Shown in pieces: positions 48,971 to 57,853 of a stretch of 64,000 nt of DNA. Source of the stretch: Lachnospiraceae bacterium UBA3762 (lineage in GTDB: Bacteria > Bacillota > Clostridia > Lachnospirales > Lachnospiraceae); the NCBI GenBank assembly GCA_002371615.1, contig DFGA01000043.1:1-64000 (forward strand). Direction: 5' to 3'. Numbering within the stretch: position 1 is the first letter of the stretch; each line of letters begins with the position of its first letter. The notes under the pieces are model-generated. The model had not been told where the DNA came from and did no database searches. It was given only the letters and a program-made list of their open reading frames with translations. A program made the position numbers and the translations under genes.

Positions 48971-50113
48971 ATGAAAAAGTTTTTGGCAATGATGCTTGCA
49001 GCATCACTCACACTTGCCCTTACAGCTTGCGGCGGGGGCGCAGCAGCAGGCTCGGCTGATTCGGGCAGTACATCATCCGATTACAAGATCGCTATGATCA
49101 CGGACTCGGGTGACATCACTGACATGTCATTTAACCAGACAACATACGAAGCTTCAAAAGCTTTCGCGGAGAGTAAGGGAGTAGACTTCCAGTACTACAA
49201 GCCCACCGAGGATTCGGATGAAGCACGTGTGGCAGCATTTAACAATGCGGTTGCCGACGGTTACAACGTTGTAGTTGTTCCCGGATATCTGTTCGCAGGT
49301 ATGATCGCATCTGTTGCTGAAGCTAACCCCAACGTTACCATCATAGCACTTGATGTATCCCAGGGTGACTTCGAAGGCGCAGGTATGACAACGCTTCCTT
49401 CCAATGTCTGCTCATTCACATATCAGGAAGAGCTTGCAGGCTACATGGCAGGTTACGCTGTAGTTAAGGAAGGCTACAAGAAACTTGGTTTCCTTGGTGG
49501 TATGGCTGTTCCCGCAGTTATCCGTTACGGTTACGGATTTGTTCAGGGTGCCAACGCAGCAGCTGAGGAGCTCGGAAACACAGCAGATGTTGAAGTTAAC
49601 TATGTATACGGCGGACAGTTCTTCGGTGATGAAGCTATTACTGCTACAATGGATACATGGTATCAGGGCGGAACAGAGATCGTATTCGCATGCGGCGGCG
49701 GTATCTTCACATCAGCATGTGAAGCAGCTGTTAAGGTTGACGGCAAGGTTATCGGTGTTGACGTTGACCAGTCAGGAACTATCGGATCACAGTACGGCGT
49801 TGAGGGACTGTGCGTTACATCCGCTATGAAGGGTCTTGCTGCTACGGTTGATTCCACACTTACAGACCTGTTTGACGGCAATTGGTCCAAGCATTCCGGA
49901 AAGGTTGAGAACCTCGGAATAGTATCTGGTGATGATCCTTCACTTAACTATGTACAGCTTCCTACTGATACATGGACAATGAAGAACTTCACAATTGATG
50001 ATTACAAAGCTCTTGTTTCGGATATGAACTCCGGCAAGATCACAGTAGACAGTGCCATCGATGCAATGCCTTCAACAACGATCAAGGTTACGGAATTTGA
50101 TAATATTCACTGA
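48971..50113 (+). CDS. BMP-family nucleoside ABC transporter substrate-binding lipoprotein
   Basis: 380 aa. Signal peptide with lipobox LTAC (Cys20), then the BMP/PnrA fold: KIAMITDSGDITDMSFNQTTYEA, VVVPGYLFAGMI, KLGFLGGMAVPAVIRYGYGFVQGA and FACGGGIFTSACEAA, VIGVDVDQS. PnrA-like proteins bind purine or pyrimidine nucleosides. First gene of the importer operon; a terminator-like stem after it probably gives it higher expression than the rest. Codon bias fits a highly made protein. Confidence 0.92.
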   Translation: MKKFLAMMLAASLTLALTACGGGAAAGSADSGSTSSDYKIAMITDSGDITDMSFNQTTYEASKAFAESKGVDFQYYKPTEDSDEARVAAFNNAVADGYNVVVVPGYLFAGMIASVAEANPNVTIIALDVSQGDFEGAGMTTLPSNVCSFTYQEELAGYMAGYAVVKEGYKKLGFLGGMAVPAVIRYGYGFVQGANAAAEELGNTADVEVNYVYGGQFFGDEAITATMDTWYQGGTEIVFACGGGIFTSACEAAVKVDGKVIGVDVDQSGTIGSQYGVEGLCVTSAMKGLAATVDSTLTDLFDGNWSKHSGKVENLGIVSGDDPSLNYVQLPTDTWTMKNFTIDDYKALVSDMNSGKITVDSAIDAMPSTTIKVTEFDNIH

Positions 50114-50129
50114 TCGGTATTAAACGTGG

Positions 50130-50163
50130 GCTCCGGCAGATTAATAATCTGTCGGAGCTTTTA
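50130..50163 (+). terminator. intra-operon terminator/attenuator after the binding protein
   Basis: Thirteen-base-pair stem (50130-50142 with 50146-50158, one G-T pair), loop AAT, then TTTTATT. It lies between the binding protein and the ATPase gene, the usual place for partial termination in importer operons. Confidence 0.75.
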
Positions 50164-50198
50164 TTCAAAAACCGGAGACGGTTAAACAGGGGGTTCTT

Positions 50199-51746
50199 AT
50201 GGAAGATTATGTAATTGAAATGTTGCATATCACAAAAGAGTTTCCGGGTATAGTGGCAAACGATGATATAACCCTGCAGCTTAAAAGAGGAGAGATACAT
50301 GCGCTCCTCGGGGAAAACGGTGCCGGAAAGTCAACTCTTATGAGTGTTCTGTTCGGACTGTACACACCGGAAAAAGGGATAATCAAAAAGGACGGTAAGG
50401 AAGTTCGGATCAAAGACCCGAACGATGCCACTGCTCTCGGAATAGGTATGGTACATCAGCACTTTATGCTTGTTGATGTATTTACGGTTCTCGATAATAT
50501 CATACTCGGATCGGAACCGAGTAAATTCGGATTTCTGACAAAAGCCGAGGCAAGAAAAAAGGTGCTTGCACTTTCGGAAAAATACAATCTCAAAGTTGAT
50601 CCGGATGCGCTTATTGAAGATATTACCGTAGGTATGCAGCAGCGTGTCGAGATTTTGAAGATGCTCTATCGCGACAATGAGATACTGATCTTCGATGAAC
50701 CTACCGCGGTACTTACTCCGCAGGAGATCGATGAACTGATGAAGATCATGAAAGATCTTGCGGCAGAAGGAAAATCAATTCTGTTCATTACCCACAAGCT
50801 GAACGAGATAATGGCTGTAGCCGATAGATGCTCCATCCTGAGAAAAGGCAAATACATGGGTACGGTTGATGTGGCATCAACCACCAAGGAAGAACTGTCA
50901 TCCATGATGGTGGGAAGGGATGTTAAGTTTGCCGTGGACAAAACAGAAGCAGTTCCGAAAGAAGAAGTACTTCGCGTTGAAAACGTCTGTGTCAAGAGTA
51001 AGCTTCACTCGGAAGATGCGGTTCATAACGTATCGTTTAACGTAAGAGCCGGCGAGATAGTATGTATAGCCGGTATCGACGGGAACGGACAGACTGAATT
51101 TGTAAGTGCACTTATGGGACTTGATGATATATCATCCGGCAAGATATTCCTTAACGGAGAGGATATAACCGGCAAATCGATCCGTTACAAGAACACCCAC
51201 GGCATCAGCCATATTCCCGAGGACAGACATAAGCACGGCCTCGTGCTTGATTATTCCCTTGAAGAAAACATGATCCTGCAGCGGTATTTCGAGCCGGAGT
51301 TTTCATCGCATAAGATACTTAACAAATCCGCTATGAGAGAGTACTCCGACAGACTTGCGAAAGAGCATGATATCAGAAGCGGACAGGGAGCGACAACAAT
51401 AGTCCGCTCAATGTCAGGCGGAAACCAGCAAAAGGCGATTGTTGCCAGAGAAATGGACAGAGCCCACAAGCTGCTTGTCGCTGTACAGCCGACCAGGGGT
51501 CTTGATGTCGGCGCTATCGAAAACATTCATGAAGAGATCGTTAAAGAGAGGGATTCCGGCAAAGCGATACTGCTTGTATCGCTTGAGCTTGATGAAGTTA
51601 TGAACTTGTCGGACAGGATTCTTGTAATGTTTGAAGGACAGATCGTTGGCGAAGTTGATCCGAAGAAGGTAACGCTTCAGGAACTCGGATTGTATATGTC
51701 AGGTGCAAAACGTGACACCGGAAAGGAGGCAGGTCGTGATGAATAA
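50199..51746 (+). CDS. nucleoside/sugar-type ABC transporter ATP-binding protein (two ATPase domains)
   Basis: 515 aa, duplicated ATPase. Domain 1: Walker A GENGAGKST, signature VGMQQRVEILK, Walker B ILIFDEPTAVLT. Domain 2: degenerate Walker A GIDGNGQTE, signature MSGGNQQKAIVARE and a Walker B AVQPTRGLD, as usual for the BMP/ribose class. It powers the importer with the two permeases downstream. The GGGGG ribosome site is 10 bases before the ATG; its 3' end overlaps the first permease by 8 bases. Confidence 0.93.
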   Translation: MEDYVIEMLHITKEFPGIVANDDITLQLKRGEIHALLGENGAGKSTLMSVLFGLYTPEKGIIKKDGKEVRIKDPNDATALGIGMVHQHFMLVDVFTVLDNIILGSEPSKFGFLTKAEARKKVLALSEKYNLKVDPDALIEDITVGMQQRVEILKMLYRDNEILIFDEPTAVLTPQEIDELMKIMKDLAAEGKSILFITHKLNEIMAVADRCSILRKGKYMGTVDVASTTKEELSSMMVGRDVKFAVDKTEAVPKEEVLRVENVCVKSKLHSEDAVHNVSFNVRAGEIVCIAGIDGNGQTEFVSALMGLDDISSGKIFLNGEDITGKSIRYKNTHGISHIPEDRHKHGLVLDYSLEENMILQRYFEPEFSSHKILNKSAMREYSDRLAKEHDIRSGQGATTIVRSMSGGNQQKAIVAREMDRAHKLLVAVQPTRGLDVGAIENIHEEIVKERDSGKAILLVSLELDEVMNLSDRILVMFEGQIVGEVDPKKVTLQELGLYMSGAKRDTGKEAGRDE

Positions 51747-52848
51747 TAAGAATCTGTTTGGCAAACCGGGATTTCAGACACTGCTTGCATCGGTACTATG
51801 TGCGATCTTCGGTATAATTCTCGGGCTCATTATACTTCTTCTGATGAATCCGCAGCATGCTTTTGAGGGTATGTATGCCATCCTTCGGAACTTCTTTAAA
51901 TATTCGAATAACTCGACAAATCTGATGTACTACATGGGATCCACCCTTGTAAAATCGGTTCCTGTTATTCTGTGTGCGGAAGCGATACTGTTTGCATACA
52001 AAACCGGACTCTTTAATATAGGAGCTGCCGGTCAGTATACGGTAGGTATAATAGCTTCTCTATATACAGGTATCGCGCTTAAGTGGAACTGGTTTTTGTG
52101 CATACTTGCAGCAGTTCTTGCAGCTGCACTGTGGGGCTTTATATGCGGCTTCTTCAAGGCATATTTTAATGTCAATGAGGTTATAGCAGGCATTATGCTT
52201 AACTGGATAGCACTTTATATATGCAATATAATTCTCGGAAGTCCCGTATGCATGAACCAGACAAAATCGGAGACTTACAATGTTTCGGCACCGAGCATGC
52301 TTCCCGGCTTCTTAAGGGGACTGTTCGGTAACAACAATTATATGACGATAGCAATTCCCATAACGATAGTGGTTGCGATAGCTATTTCGTTTGTCATTAA
52401 TAAAACCACATTCGGATATGAACTTAAGGCAACGGGACACAGTAAGGATGCGGCAAAATATGCGGGTATGAATGCAAAACGGAATATAATACTCAGCCTT
52501 GTTATTTCCGGAGCGATAGCGGGACTTGCCGCTTCCCTTTACTATCTGACAGGCATAGAGCATTACAAGATCTCATCAAGTGTTCCGCAGATGGGATTTT
52601 CCGGCATCGCCGTGGCATTCCTCGGAGGCCTTAATCCTATAGGAGCGATTTTTGCGGGACTGTTTGTTGAGTATATAACGCTTGGGGGACAGTACCTTAA
52701 CACGAACTACTACAATCCGCAGGTTGCGGATCTGATGATAGCCATCATCATCTACCTGTGCGGATTCGTTCTGTTCTTCAAGAACATTCTTAACAGACGG
52801 ATCATTGCAAAGTCCAGGATCAGCAGGGAAGGAGGTGTGATGAAATGA
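51739..52848 (+). CDS. nucleoside ABC transporter permease 1
   Basis: 369 aa, about nine to ten membrane spans, BPD_transp_2 family. PVILCAEAILFAYKTGLFNIGAAGQYTVG is the family motif, and FNVNEVIAGIMLNWIALYI matches nucleoside-type permeases. ATG 51739 follows AAGGAGGCAGGT. Overlaps ATPase and second permease genes (8 and 4 bases). Confidence 0.92.
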   Translation: MNNKNLFGKPGFQTLLASVLCAIFGIILGLIILLLMNPQHAFEGMYAILRNFFKYSNNSTNLMYYMGSTLVKSVPVILCAEAILFAYKTGLFNIGAAGQYTVGIIASLYTGIALKWNWFLCILAAVLAAALWGFICGFFKAYFNVNEVIAGIMLNWIALYICNIILGSPVCMNQTKSETYNVSAPSMLPGFLRGLFGNNNYMTIAIPITIVVAIAISFVINKTTFGYELKATGHSKDAAKYAGMNAKRNIILSLVISGAIAGLAASLYYLTGIEHYKISSSVPQMGFSGIAVAFLGGLNPIGAIFAGLFVEYITLGGQYLNTNYYNPQVADLMIAIIIYLCGFVLFFKNILNRRIIAKSRISREGGVMK

Positions 52849-53789
52849 TCTTACTTCTTCAATACACACTCATCTTTTCGGCGGTACTTATACTTGTAGC
52901 ACTTGGCGGAATGTTTTCCGAGAGAAGCGGTATAATCAATCTCGGACTTGAAGGTATTATGGTATTTGGTGCCATGAGCGGAGCGATCGTTATGGTCCTT
53001 CTGCCTGCCGGAACATCGAAGTTTACTATCGTATTTCTTACGTTCCTTGCTTCCGCGGCTGCCGGAATGATATCATCGCTCCTTATCGCGGTCGCATGTA
53101 TTAATTTCAACGCAGACCAGACGCTTATCGGAACCGCTGTTAATATGCTTGCTACGGCAGCAGCCACGGTTATCATCAAGGCATTTAACACGTCAAGATC
53201 AAACGGTACCGACTTTTCCGCAAAGCTTGATTATGTTATGCCGCAAAAAGCATTTATATTTAATATCGGAAGCCTGCAGCTTAGCTGGTTCGTTGTGGTG
53301 GCTTTGGTGCTTCTTGTCATCGCAACCGTATTTTTCTATAAGACAAAGCTTGCTCTTCGTATGAGAGCCTGCGGCGAATATCCTCAGGCGGCCAATTCCG
53401 TAGGTATCAATGTATATGCCATGAGGTACTGCGGAGTGCTGATGTCCGGTTTTCTGGCAGGGATCGGAGGCATCATATATATTGCTGCCGCAAACTCAAC
53501 GTGGCATTTTGATTACGGTGTTGCCGGAGCCGGATTCCTTGCACTTGCGGTTATGATATTCGGTCAGTGGAAGCCGGAGAGGATCGCGGGAGCGGCAATA
53601 CTCTTTGCGGTATTTCGTTCGCTTTCAAATGTTTACATGGGAATTGATTTTCTGCATACCCTTCCGATATCGGGTACGGTATATAACATAATGCCTTACG
53701 TAATTTCGCTGCTTGTACTTGCGTTTACGTCCGGTAACTCGCGTGCACCGAAGGCAGAGGGAATACCTTACGATAAGGGACAGCGATAA
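52845..53789 (+). CDS. nucleoside ABC transporter permease 2
   Basis: 314 aa, about eight to nine membrane spans, BPD_transp_2 family: FSERSGIINLGLEGIMVFGAM near the start and FNADQTLIGTAVNMLA in the middle. It pairs with permease 1. GGAGGTG ribosome site; ATGA overlap with the preceding gene. deoC follows 29 bases later. Confidence 0.92.
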   Translation: MILLLQYTLIFSAVLILVALGGMFSERSGIINLGLEGIMVFGAMSGAIVMVLLPAGTSKFTIVFLTFLASAAAGMISSLLIAVACINFNADQTLIGTAVNMLATAAATVIIKAFNTSRSNGTDFSAKLDYVMPQKAFIFNIGSLQLSWFVVVALVLLVIATVFFYKTKLALRMRACGEYPQAANSVGINVYAMRYCGVLMSGFLAGIGGIIYIAAANSTWHFDYGVAGAGFLALAVMIFGQWKPERIAGAAILFAVFRSLSNVYMGIDFLHTLPISGTVYNIMPYVISLLVLAFTSGNSRAPKAEGIPYDKGQR

Positions 53790-53818
53790 ATAAGGTTTAA
53801 AACTGAAAGGGAAAAATC

Positions 53819-54469
53819 ATGGATATAAAGGAAATTTTGAATCATTGCGATCATACATTATTAAAACAGGAAGCAACATGGGATCAGATCCGGGAGATCG
53901 CCGATGATGCCATTAAATACAATACTGCTTCGATATGCATTCCTCCGTGTTATATTAAGAGGGCCAAAGAATACGTGGGGGATAAGGTTAAGCTTTGTAC
54001 CGTTATCGGATTCCCGAACGGAAACGAGACATCCGCAACCAAGGTGTTCGAAACAAAAGATGCCATCGAAAACGGTGCCGATGAAATTGATATGGTCATT
54101 AATATCGGAGAATTGAAGGCGAAGAACTATGATTATGTGCTGGATGAGATTTGCAGGATCAAAGAGGCATGCGGCGGAAGAATTCTGAAAGTGATTATCG
54201 AAACATGCCTGCTTACGGATGATGAAAAGATCAAAATGTGTGAACTTGTTACCGAAGCAGGTGCCGACTATATCAAAACATCAACGGGATTCTCGACGGC
54301 GGGTGCGACCTTTGAGGATGTTGAGCTTTTTGCAGCCCATGTTGGACCGAACGTTAAGATCAAGGCTGCAGGCGGAATAGGCAGCATAGCCGATGCCGAG
54401 AAGTTTATGGCACTCGGTGCGGACCGCCTCGGGACAAGCAGAATAGTTAAGATCGTAAAAGATAATTAA
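53819..54469 (+). CDS. deoC: deoxyribose-phosphate aldolase
   Basis: 216 aa TIM barrel. DHTLLKQEATWDQI (start), VIGFPNGNE, EIDMVINIG (Asp), LKVIIETCLL and YIKTSTGFS with the Schiff-base Lys (about residue 152), and IKAAGGI. It splits 2-deoxyribose 5-phosphate to acetaldehyde and glyceraldehyde 3-phosphate. Last gene of the nucleoside importer operon, linking uptake to catabolism. Confidence 0.95.
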   Translation: MDIKEILNHCDHTLLKQEATWDQIREIADDAIKYNTASICIPPCYIKRAKEYVGDKVKLCTVIGFPNGNETSATKVFETKDAIENGADEIDMVINIGELKAKNYDYVLDEICRIKEACGGRILKVIIETCLLTDDEKIKMCELVTEAGADYIKTSTGFSTAGATFEDVELFAAHVGPNVKIKAAGGIGSIADAEKFMALGADRLGTSRIVKIVKDN

Positions 54470-54474
54470 TTCAA

Positions 54475-54503
54475 TTGACAAATCAAATTCGATTATATAT
54501 ATT
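54475..54503 (+). promoter_or_regulatory. promoter of the beta-mannosidase gene
   Basis: Consensus TTGACA (54475-54480) and TATATT (54498-54503), spacer 17, directly after deoC. A small GTGCA/TGCAC stem lies in the leader (about 54520-54535). Confidence 0.75.
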
Positions 54504-54597
54504 ATCATTAAGCAATAAAGTGCAATTCCTGCACGGTTCTTTATATTCTTTTGATTAATTCCCTAGATGAAACAGCAGGATATTTGAGGTTGATCGA

Positions 54598-57093
54598 ATG
54601 ATTTTTCAGACATTAAACGGCAAGTGGGTCATGAATGAGAGAGGCTCGGAGGCTTTTGTTGAAGCACAGGTTCCGGGCTCGGTCCTCTCTGCCCTTCTTG
54701 TGGGACACAGGACGAGCGATCCCTTCTTCGGTATGAATGAGGAAGAAGCAAGGGAACTGTTCAGAAAAGATTATTTTTTCTCGACAGAGTTTGAACTGCT
54801 CCCCGAGCTGTTTGAGCAGGAGAAGATCGTTCTTTGCTGTAAGGGAATAGATACGCTTGCCCGTGTATATATCAACAATATGCTTGCCGGGACATGCGAC
54901 AATATGCACAGGACATACAATTTTGATGTGAAGCAGTTTCTTCATCCGGGCATCAATATGATCATGGTAGAGCTGCTCTCGCCGATAGCCTATGTGGAAA
55001 ATCGCATGCCGACCACAAACAAGGAGATAAACTACACCCCCGAAGGATCAACACGTGGCGCGCAGTATCTTCGTAAAGCACACTGCATGTTCGGATGGGA
55101 CTGGGCGGCCAATATTCCCGATTGCGGGATATGGCGAAGCATCGATCTTATCGGATACAGTCTCATAAGGCTTGACGACGTACTTATTACACAGAAGCAT
55201 GACAAGAAGAAAGTTACCCTTGATATCAATGTCAGGGCGGAACTGCTTCGCAAGGATCATTACATCATTCAGGCGGAACTTGTTACACCGGACGGAAAAG
55301 TTTCCGCGATAACGGAGACGCTTACGGAAGATTCCGTAACGCTTTCGATGGAGATCGATAACCCCAAATTATGGTGGCCCCGGGGATTCGGAGACCAGCC
55401 GCTGTATACGGTCAGTGTATTTGCACTTGATATGAACGGTAATCAGTGGGATTCCAAGTCATACAGGATAGGGCTTAGGACAATGGCCGTCTCAACAGAC
55501 AAGGACGAGTTCGGTAAAGAATTCTGCTTTGTTGTAAATGGTATCAGGATATTCTCAATGGGTGCCAATTACGTTCCGGAGGATACGATATATTCGTTTA
55601 TTACGAAAGAGAAGATAGATTATCTGTTAAAATCAGCCGTTAAGTGTAATTTCAACACTATCCGTGTGTGGGGAGGAGGATACTATCCTTCCGACACATT
55701 CTATGATCTGTGCGATGAATACGGACTGATCGTATGGCAGGATATGATGTTTGCGTGCAACATCTATGACCTGACGGATGATTTTGCCAAGAGTATTACC
55801 GCCGAAGCCGAGGATAACATCAAGAGGCTCCGTCACCACGCCTGTCTCGGCCTTATATGCGGTAACAACGAGATGGAAGAAGCCTGGGTTGAATGGGACA
55901 GCTTCAAGGGTCATTCCGAGGAGCTTCGCAGGGATTATTTGAGAATGTTCGAGGATATCATTCCCGGGATCGCCAAAGAGGTTGCTCCGCAGGTATTCTA
56001 CTGGCCGTCATCTCCTTCATCGGGCGGACGATTTGACAAGCCCTCCGATGAGACAAGAGGGGATGCACACTTCTGGGATGTATGGCATGGCCTCAAAGAT
56101 TTTGAGGAATACGACAATCATAATATGCGGTTTGTATCGGAGTTCGGATTCCAGTCGTTTCCGTCTATCAAGACTGTCAAGACATTTACGAACGATGAAG
56201 ACAGAAATATCTTTTCCAAAGTCATGGAGAATCACCAGAAGAACAAAGACGCGAACGGCAAGATCATATTCTATCTGTCACATAATTTCCTGTTCCCCAA
56301 GGATTTTGAGAGCACTCTGTATCTGACACAGATCCTGCAGGCGGTTGCGGTTAAGCACGGAGTCGAGCACTGGAGGAGAAACAGGGGATGTACGATGGGA
56401 ACGCTCTTCTGGCAGCTTAACGACAGCTGGCCGGTTGCTTCATGGTCAAGTATCGATTATTTCGGAAGGTGGAAGCCTCTCCAGTATTTTTCCAAGTATT
56501 TCTTTGCCCAGATCGCAGGATCAATAGAGCGGCACGGCAATGTTATTAGTCCGTATATAGTTAACGAGACACGGGATTTCGAGACAAGAAGAGTCAGACT
56601 CTCTCTCCAGACTATGGAGTTTCGTCTCCTTCATGAGCAGGAATTTGAAGTGGATCTGTCCCCGTTCTCGGCCATGAAGGTTTGCGAGATCGATTACAGC
56701 GATCTTATTGCCGGTATTGAGAACAGCGTATTTGTGGAGGCGGAGTTCCTTGATGAGGACGGAAATATCCAGTCTACGGAGATAGATGTTTTCGTTAAAT
56801 ACAAATACCTGAATCTTGAAGGAAGTTCAATATCATATTCCGTTATCGAACTTGCAGACGAATATGTGATCAGAATGATGTCAGGCGGATTTGCCGCATT
56901 CGTTGAACTTGATCTTCTGCAGGCGGATGCGATATTCTCTGATAACTATTTCCATTTGACGAGTAAGCGGGAGAAGACGGTAAGACTCAAAAAGAGTGAT
57001 ATCCGTTATCTGGATCCGAATGTTTCGGAGATACAGAACAGATATGAACTTGAACAGCAGCTCGTTATCAGAACACTGAAGGATACTTTCTAA
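54598..57093 (+). CDS. glycoside hydrolase family 2 beta-mannosidase
   Basis: 831 aa, no signal peptide, so cytosolic. Sugar-binding jelly roll at the N-terminus with WDWAANIPDCGIWR, Ig-like part, then a TIM barrel with TIRVWGGGYYPSDTFYDLCDEYGLIVWQDMMFAC, the beta-mannosidase hallmark. Acid/base Glu in CGNNEMEEAW (about 424), nucleophile Glu in VSEFGFQSF (about 515), and GTLFWQLNDSWPVASW near the substrate. It releases mannose from manno-oligosaccharides taken up from plant mannan or N-glycans. Own promoter; the DUF4250 gene starts at the base after its stop. Confidence 0.9.
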   Translation: MIFQTLNGKWVMNERGSEAFVEAQVPGSVLSALLVGHRTSDPFFGMNEEEARELFRKDYFFSTEFELLPELFEQEKIVLCCKGIDTLARVYINNMLAGTCDNMHRTYNFDVKQFLHPGINMIMVELLSPIAYVENRMPTTNKEINYTPEGSTRGAQYLRKAHCMFGWDWAANIPDCGIWRSIDLIGYSLIRLDDVLITQKHDKKKVTLDINVRAELLRKDHYIIQAELVTPDGKVSAITETLTEDSVTLSMEIDNPKLWWPRGFGDQPLYTVSVFALDMNGNQWDSKSYRIGLRTMAVSTDKDEFGKEFCFVVNGIRIFSMGANYVPEDTIYSFITKEKIDYLLKSAVKCNFNTIRVWGGGYYPSDTFYDLCDEYGLIVWQDMMFACNIYDLTDDFAKSITAEAEDNIKRLRHHACLGLICGNNEMEEAWVEWDSFKGHSEELRRDYLRMFEDIIPGIAKEVAPQVFYWPSSPSSGGRFDKPSDETRGDAHFWDVWHGLKDFEEYDNHNMRFVSEFGFQSFPSIKTVKTFTNDEDRNIFSKVMENHQKNKDANGKIIFYLSHNFLFPKDFESTLYLTQILQAVAVKHGVEHWRRNRGCTMGTLFWQLNDSWPVASWSSIDYFGRWKPLQYFSKYFFAQIAGSIERHGNVISPYIVNETRDFETRRVRLSLQTMEFRLLHEQEFEVDLSPFSAMKVCEIDYSDLIAGIENSVFVEAEFLDEDGNIQSTEIDVFVKYKYLNLEGSSISYSVIELADEYVIRMMSGGFAAFVELDLLQADAIFSDNYFHLTSKREKTVRLKKSDIRYLDPNVSEIQNRYELEQQLVIRTLKDTF

Positions 57094-57270
57094 ATGCAAT
57101 TACCTAACGATCCGGCAATGCTTCTTAGCTTTGTCAATCTGAAACTTCGTGATTATTATAAGAGTCTTGATGAAATGTGCGAAGATCTTGGCGTCGACCG
57201 GCAGGATATAGAGAGCAGGCTTGCTGCGATCGATTACGAATATGACAATTCACAAAACAGATTTGTATAG
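57094..57270 (+). CDS. DUF4250 small protein
   Basis: 58 aa, begins at the base after the beta-mannosidase stop. The sequence PNDPAMLLSFVNLKLRDYY followed by SLDEMCEDLGVD and a YEYD...NRF end is the DUF4250 pattern: a short helix-turn-helix-like fold, often seen as a small stand-alone gene in Firmicutes. Function unknown. It meets the DUF4364 gene tail to tail with one base between the stops. Confidence 0.82.
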   Translation: MQLPNDPAMLLSFVNLKLRDYYKSLDEMCEDLGVDRQDIESRLAAIDYEYDNSQNRFV

Positions 57271-57271
57271 G

Positions 57272-57784
57272 TCACAAAAGATTTTCGAGAATGAAAGAAT
57301 ATATATCGGATGATTTTTCACGCCAGTGTTCGCATATATTCTGTGCGGATTCCTCGGTAGGCATATTGATCCTGATATTGATAAGATCCTCGGATTTCTC
57401 CCTGGCCGAAAGGTCGGCAATATAGTCGCCGTTCGCGCTCCGGTAGTAGTTTGTCATTACCGACACCCTGTTGGAGATTTCGAAGCGGTTGTCTTCAAAA
57501 TATGAGTTGATATCGTTTCTGATACCTTCCGAGATACGGTTTTGGAAAAATGTGAGAGTATCCCGTCCTTTATCGGTCAGTTTCAGAAAAGTTGTCGAAT
57601 GGGTGGAAGACGATTCGATATAACCGTCTTCGGTAAGCTCATAAGTTGCCTGCGTCAGTGTAAAATAGTTGGCGTATTCCTTTTCAAGGATAAAATCATA
57701 AACCTGGGCTTTGGTGATCGGAAAATCAACCTTGTCGAGCATATAAAGCACTATTAACTTGGTAAGGGTATGCGGTTCGGTCAT
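57272..57784 (-). CDS. DUF4364 winged-helix-like protein
   Basis: 170 aa. N-terminal winged helix (LTKLIVLYMLDKVDFPITKAQVYDFILEK..., with TQATYELTEDGYIESSS as recognition/wing region) and a mixed alpha/beta C-terminus. The family DUF4364 is predicted to bind DNA; targets unknown. Divergent from rho with 69 bases between the starts. Confidence 0.85.
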   Translation of the reverse strand: MTEPHTLTKLIVLYMLDKVDFPITKAQVYDFILEKEYANYFTLTQATYELTEDGYIESSSTHSTTFLKLTDKGRDTLTFFQNRISEGIRNDINSYFEDNRFEISNRVSVMTNYYRSANGDYIADLSAREKSEDLINIRINMPTEESAQNICEHWREKSSDIYSFILENLL

Positions 57785-57853
57785 GGCTATATAATAATGA
57801 TTATGGTTTAAAAAGTCAAAATATTACATATTTGTTCTTATGAAGGAGGTTTT

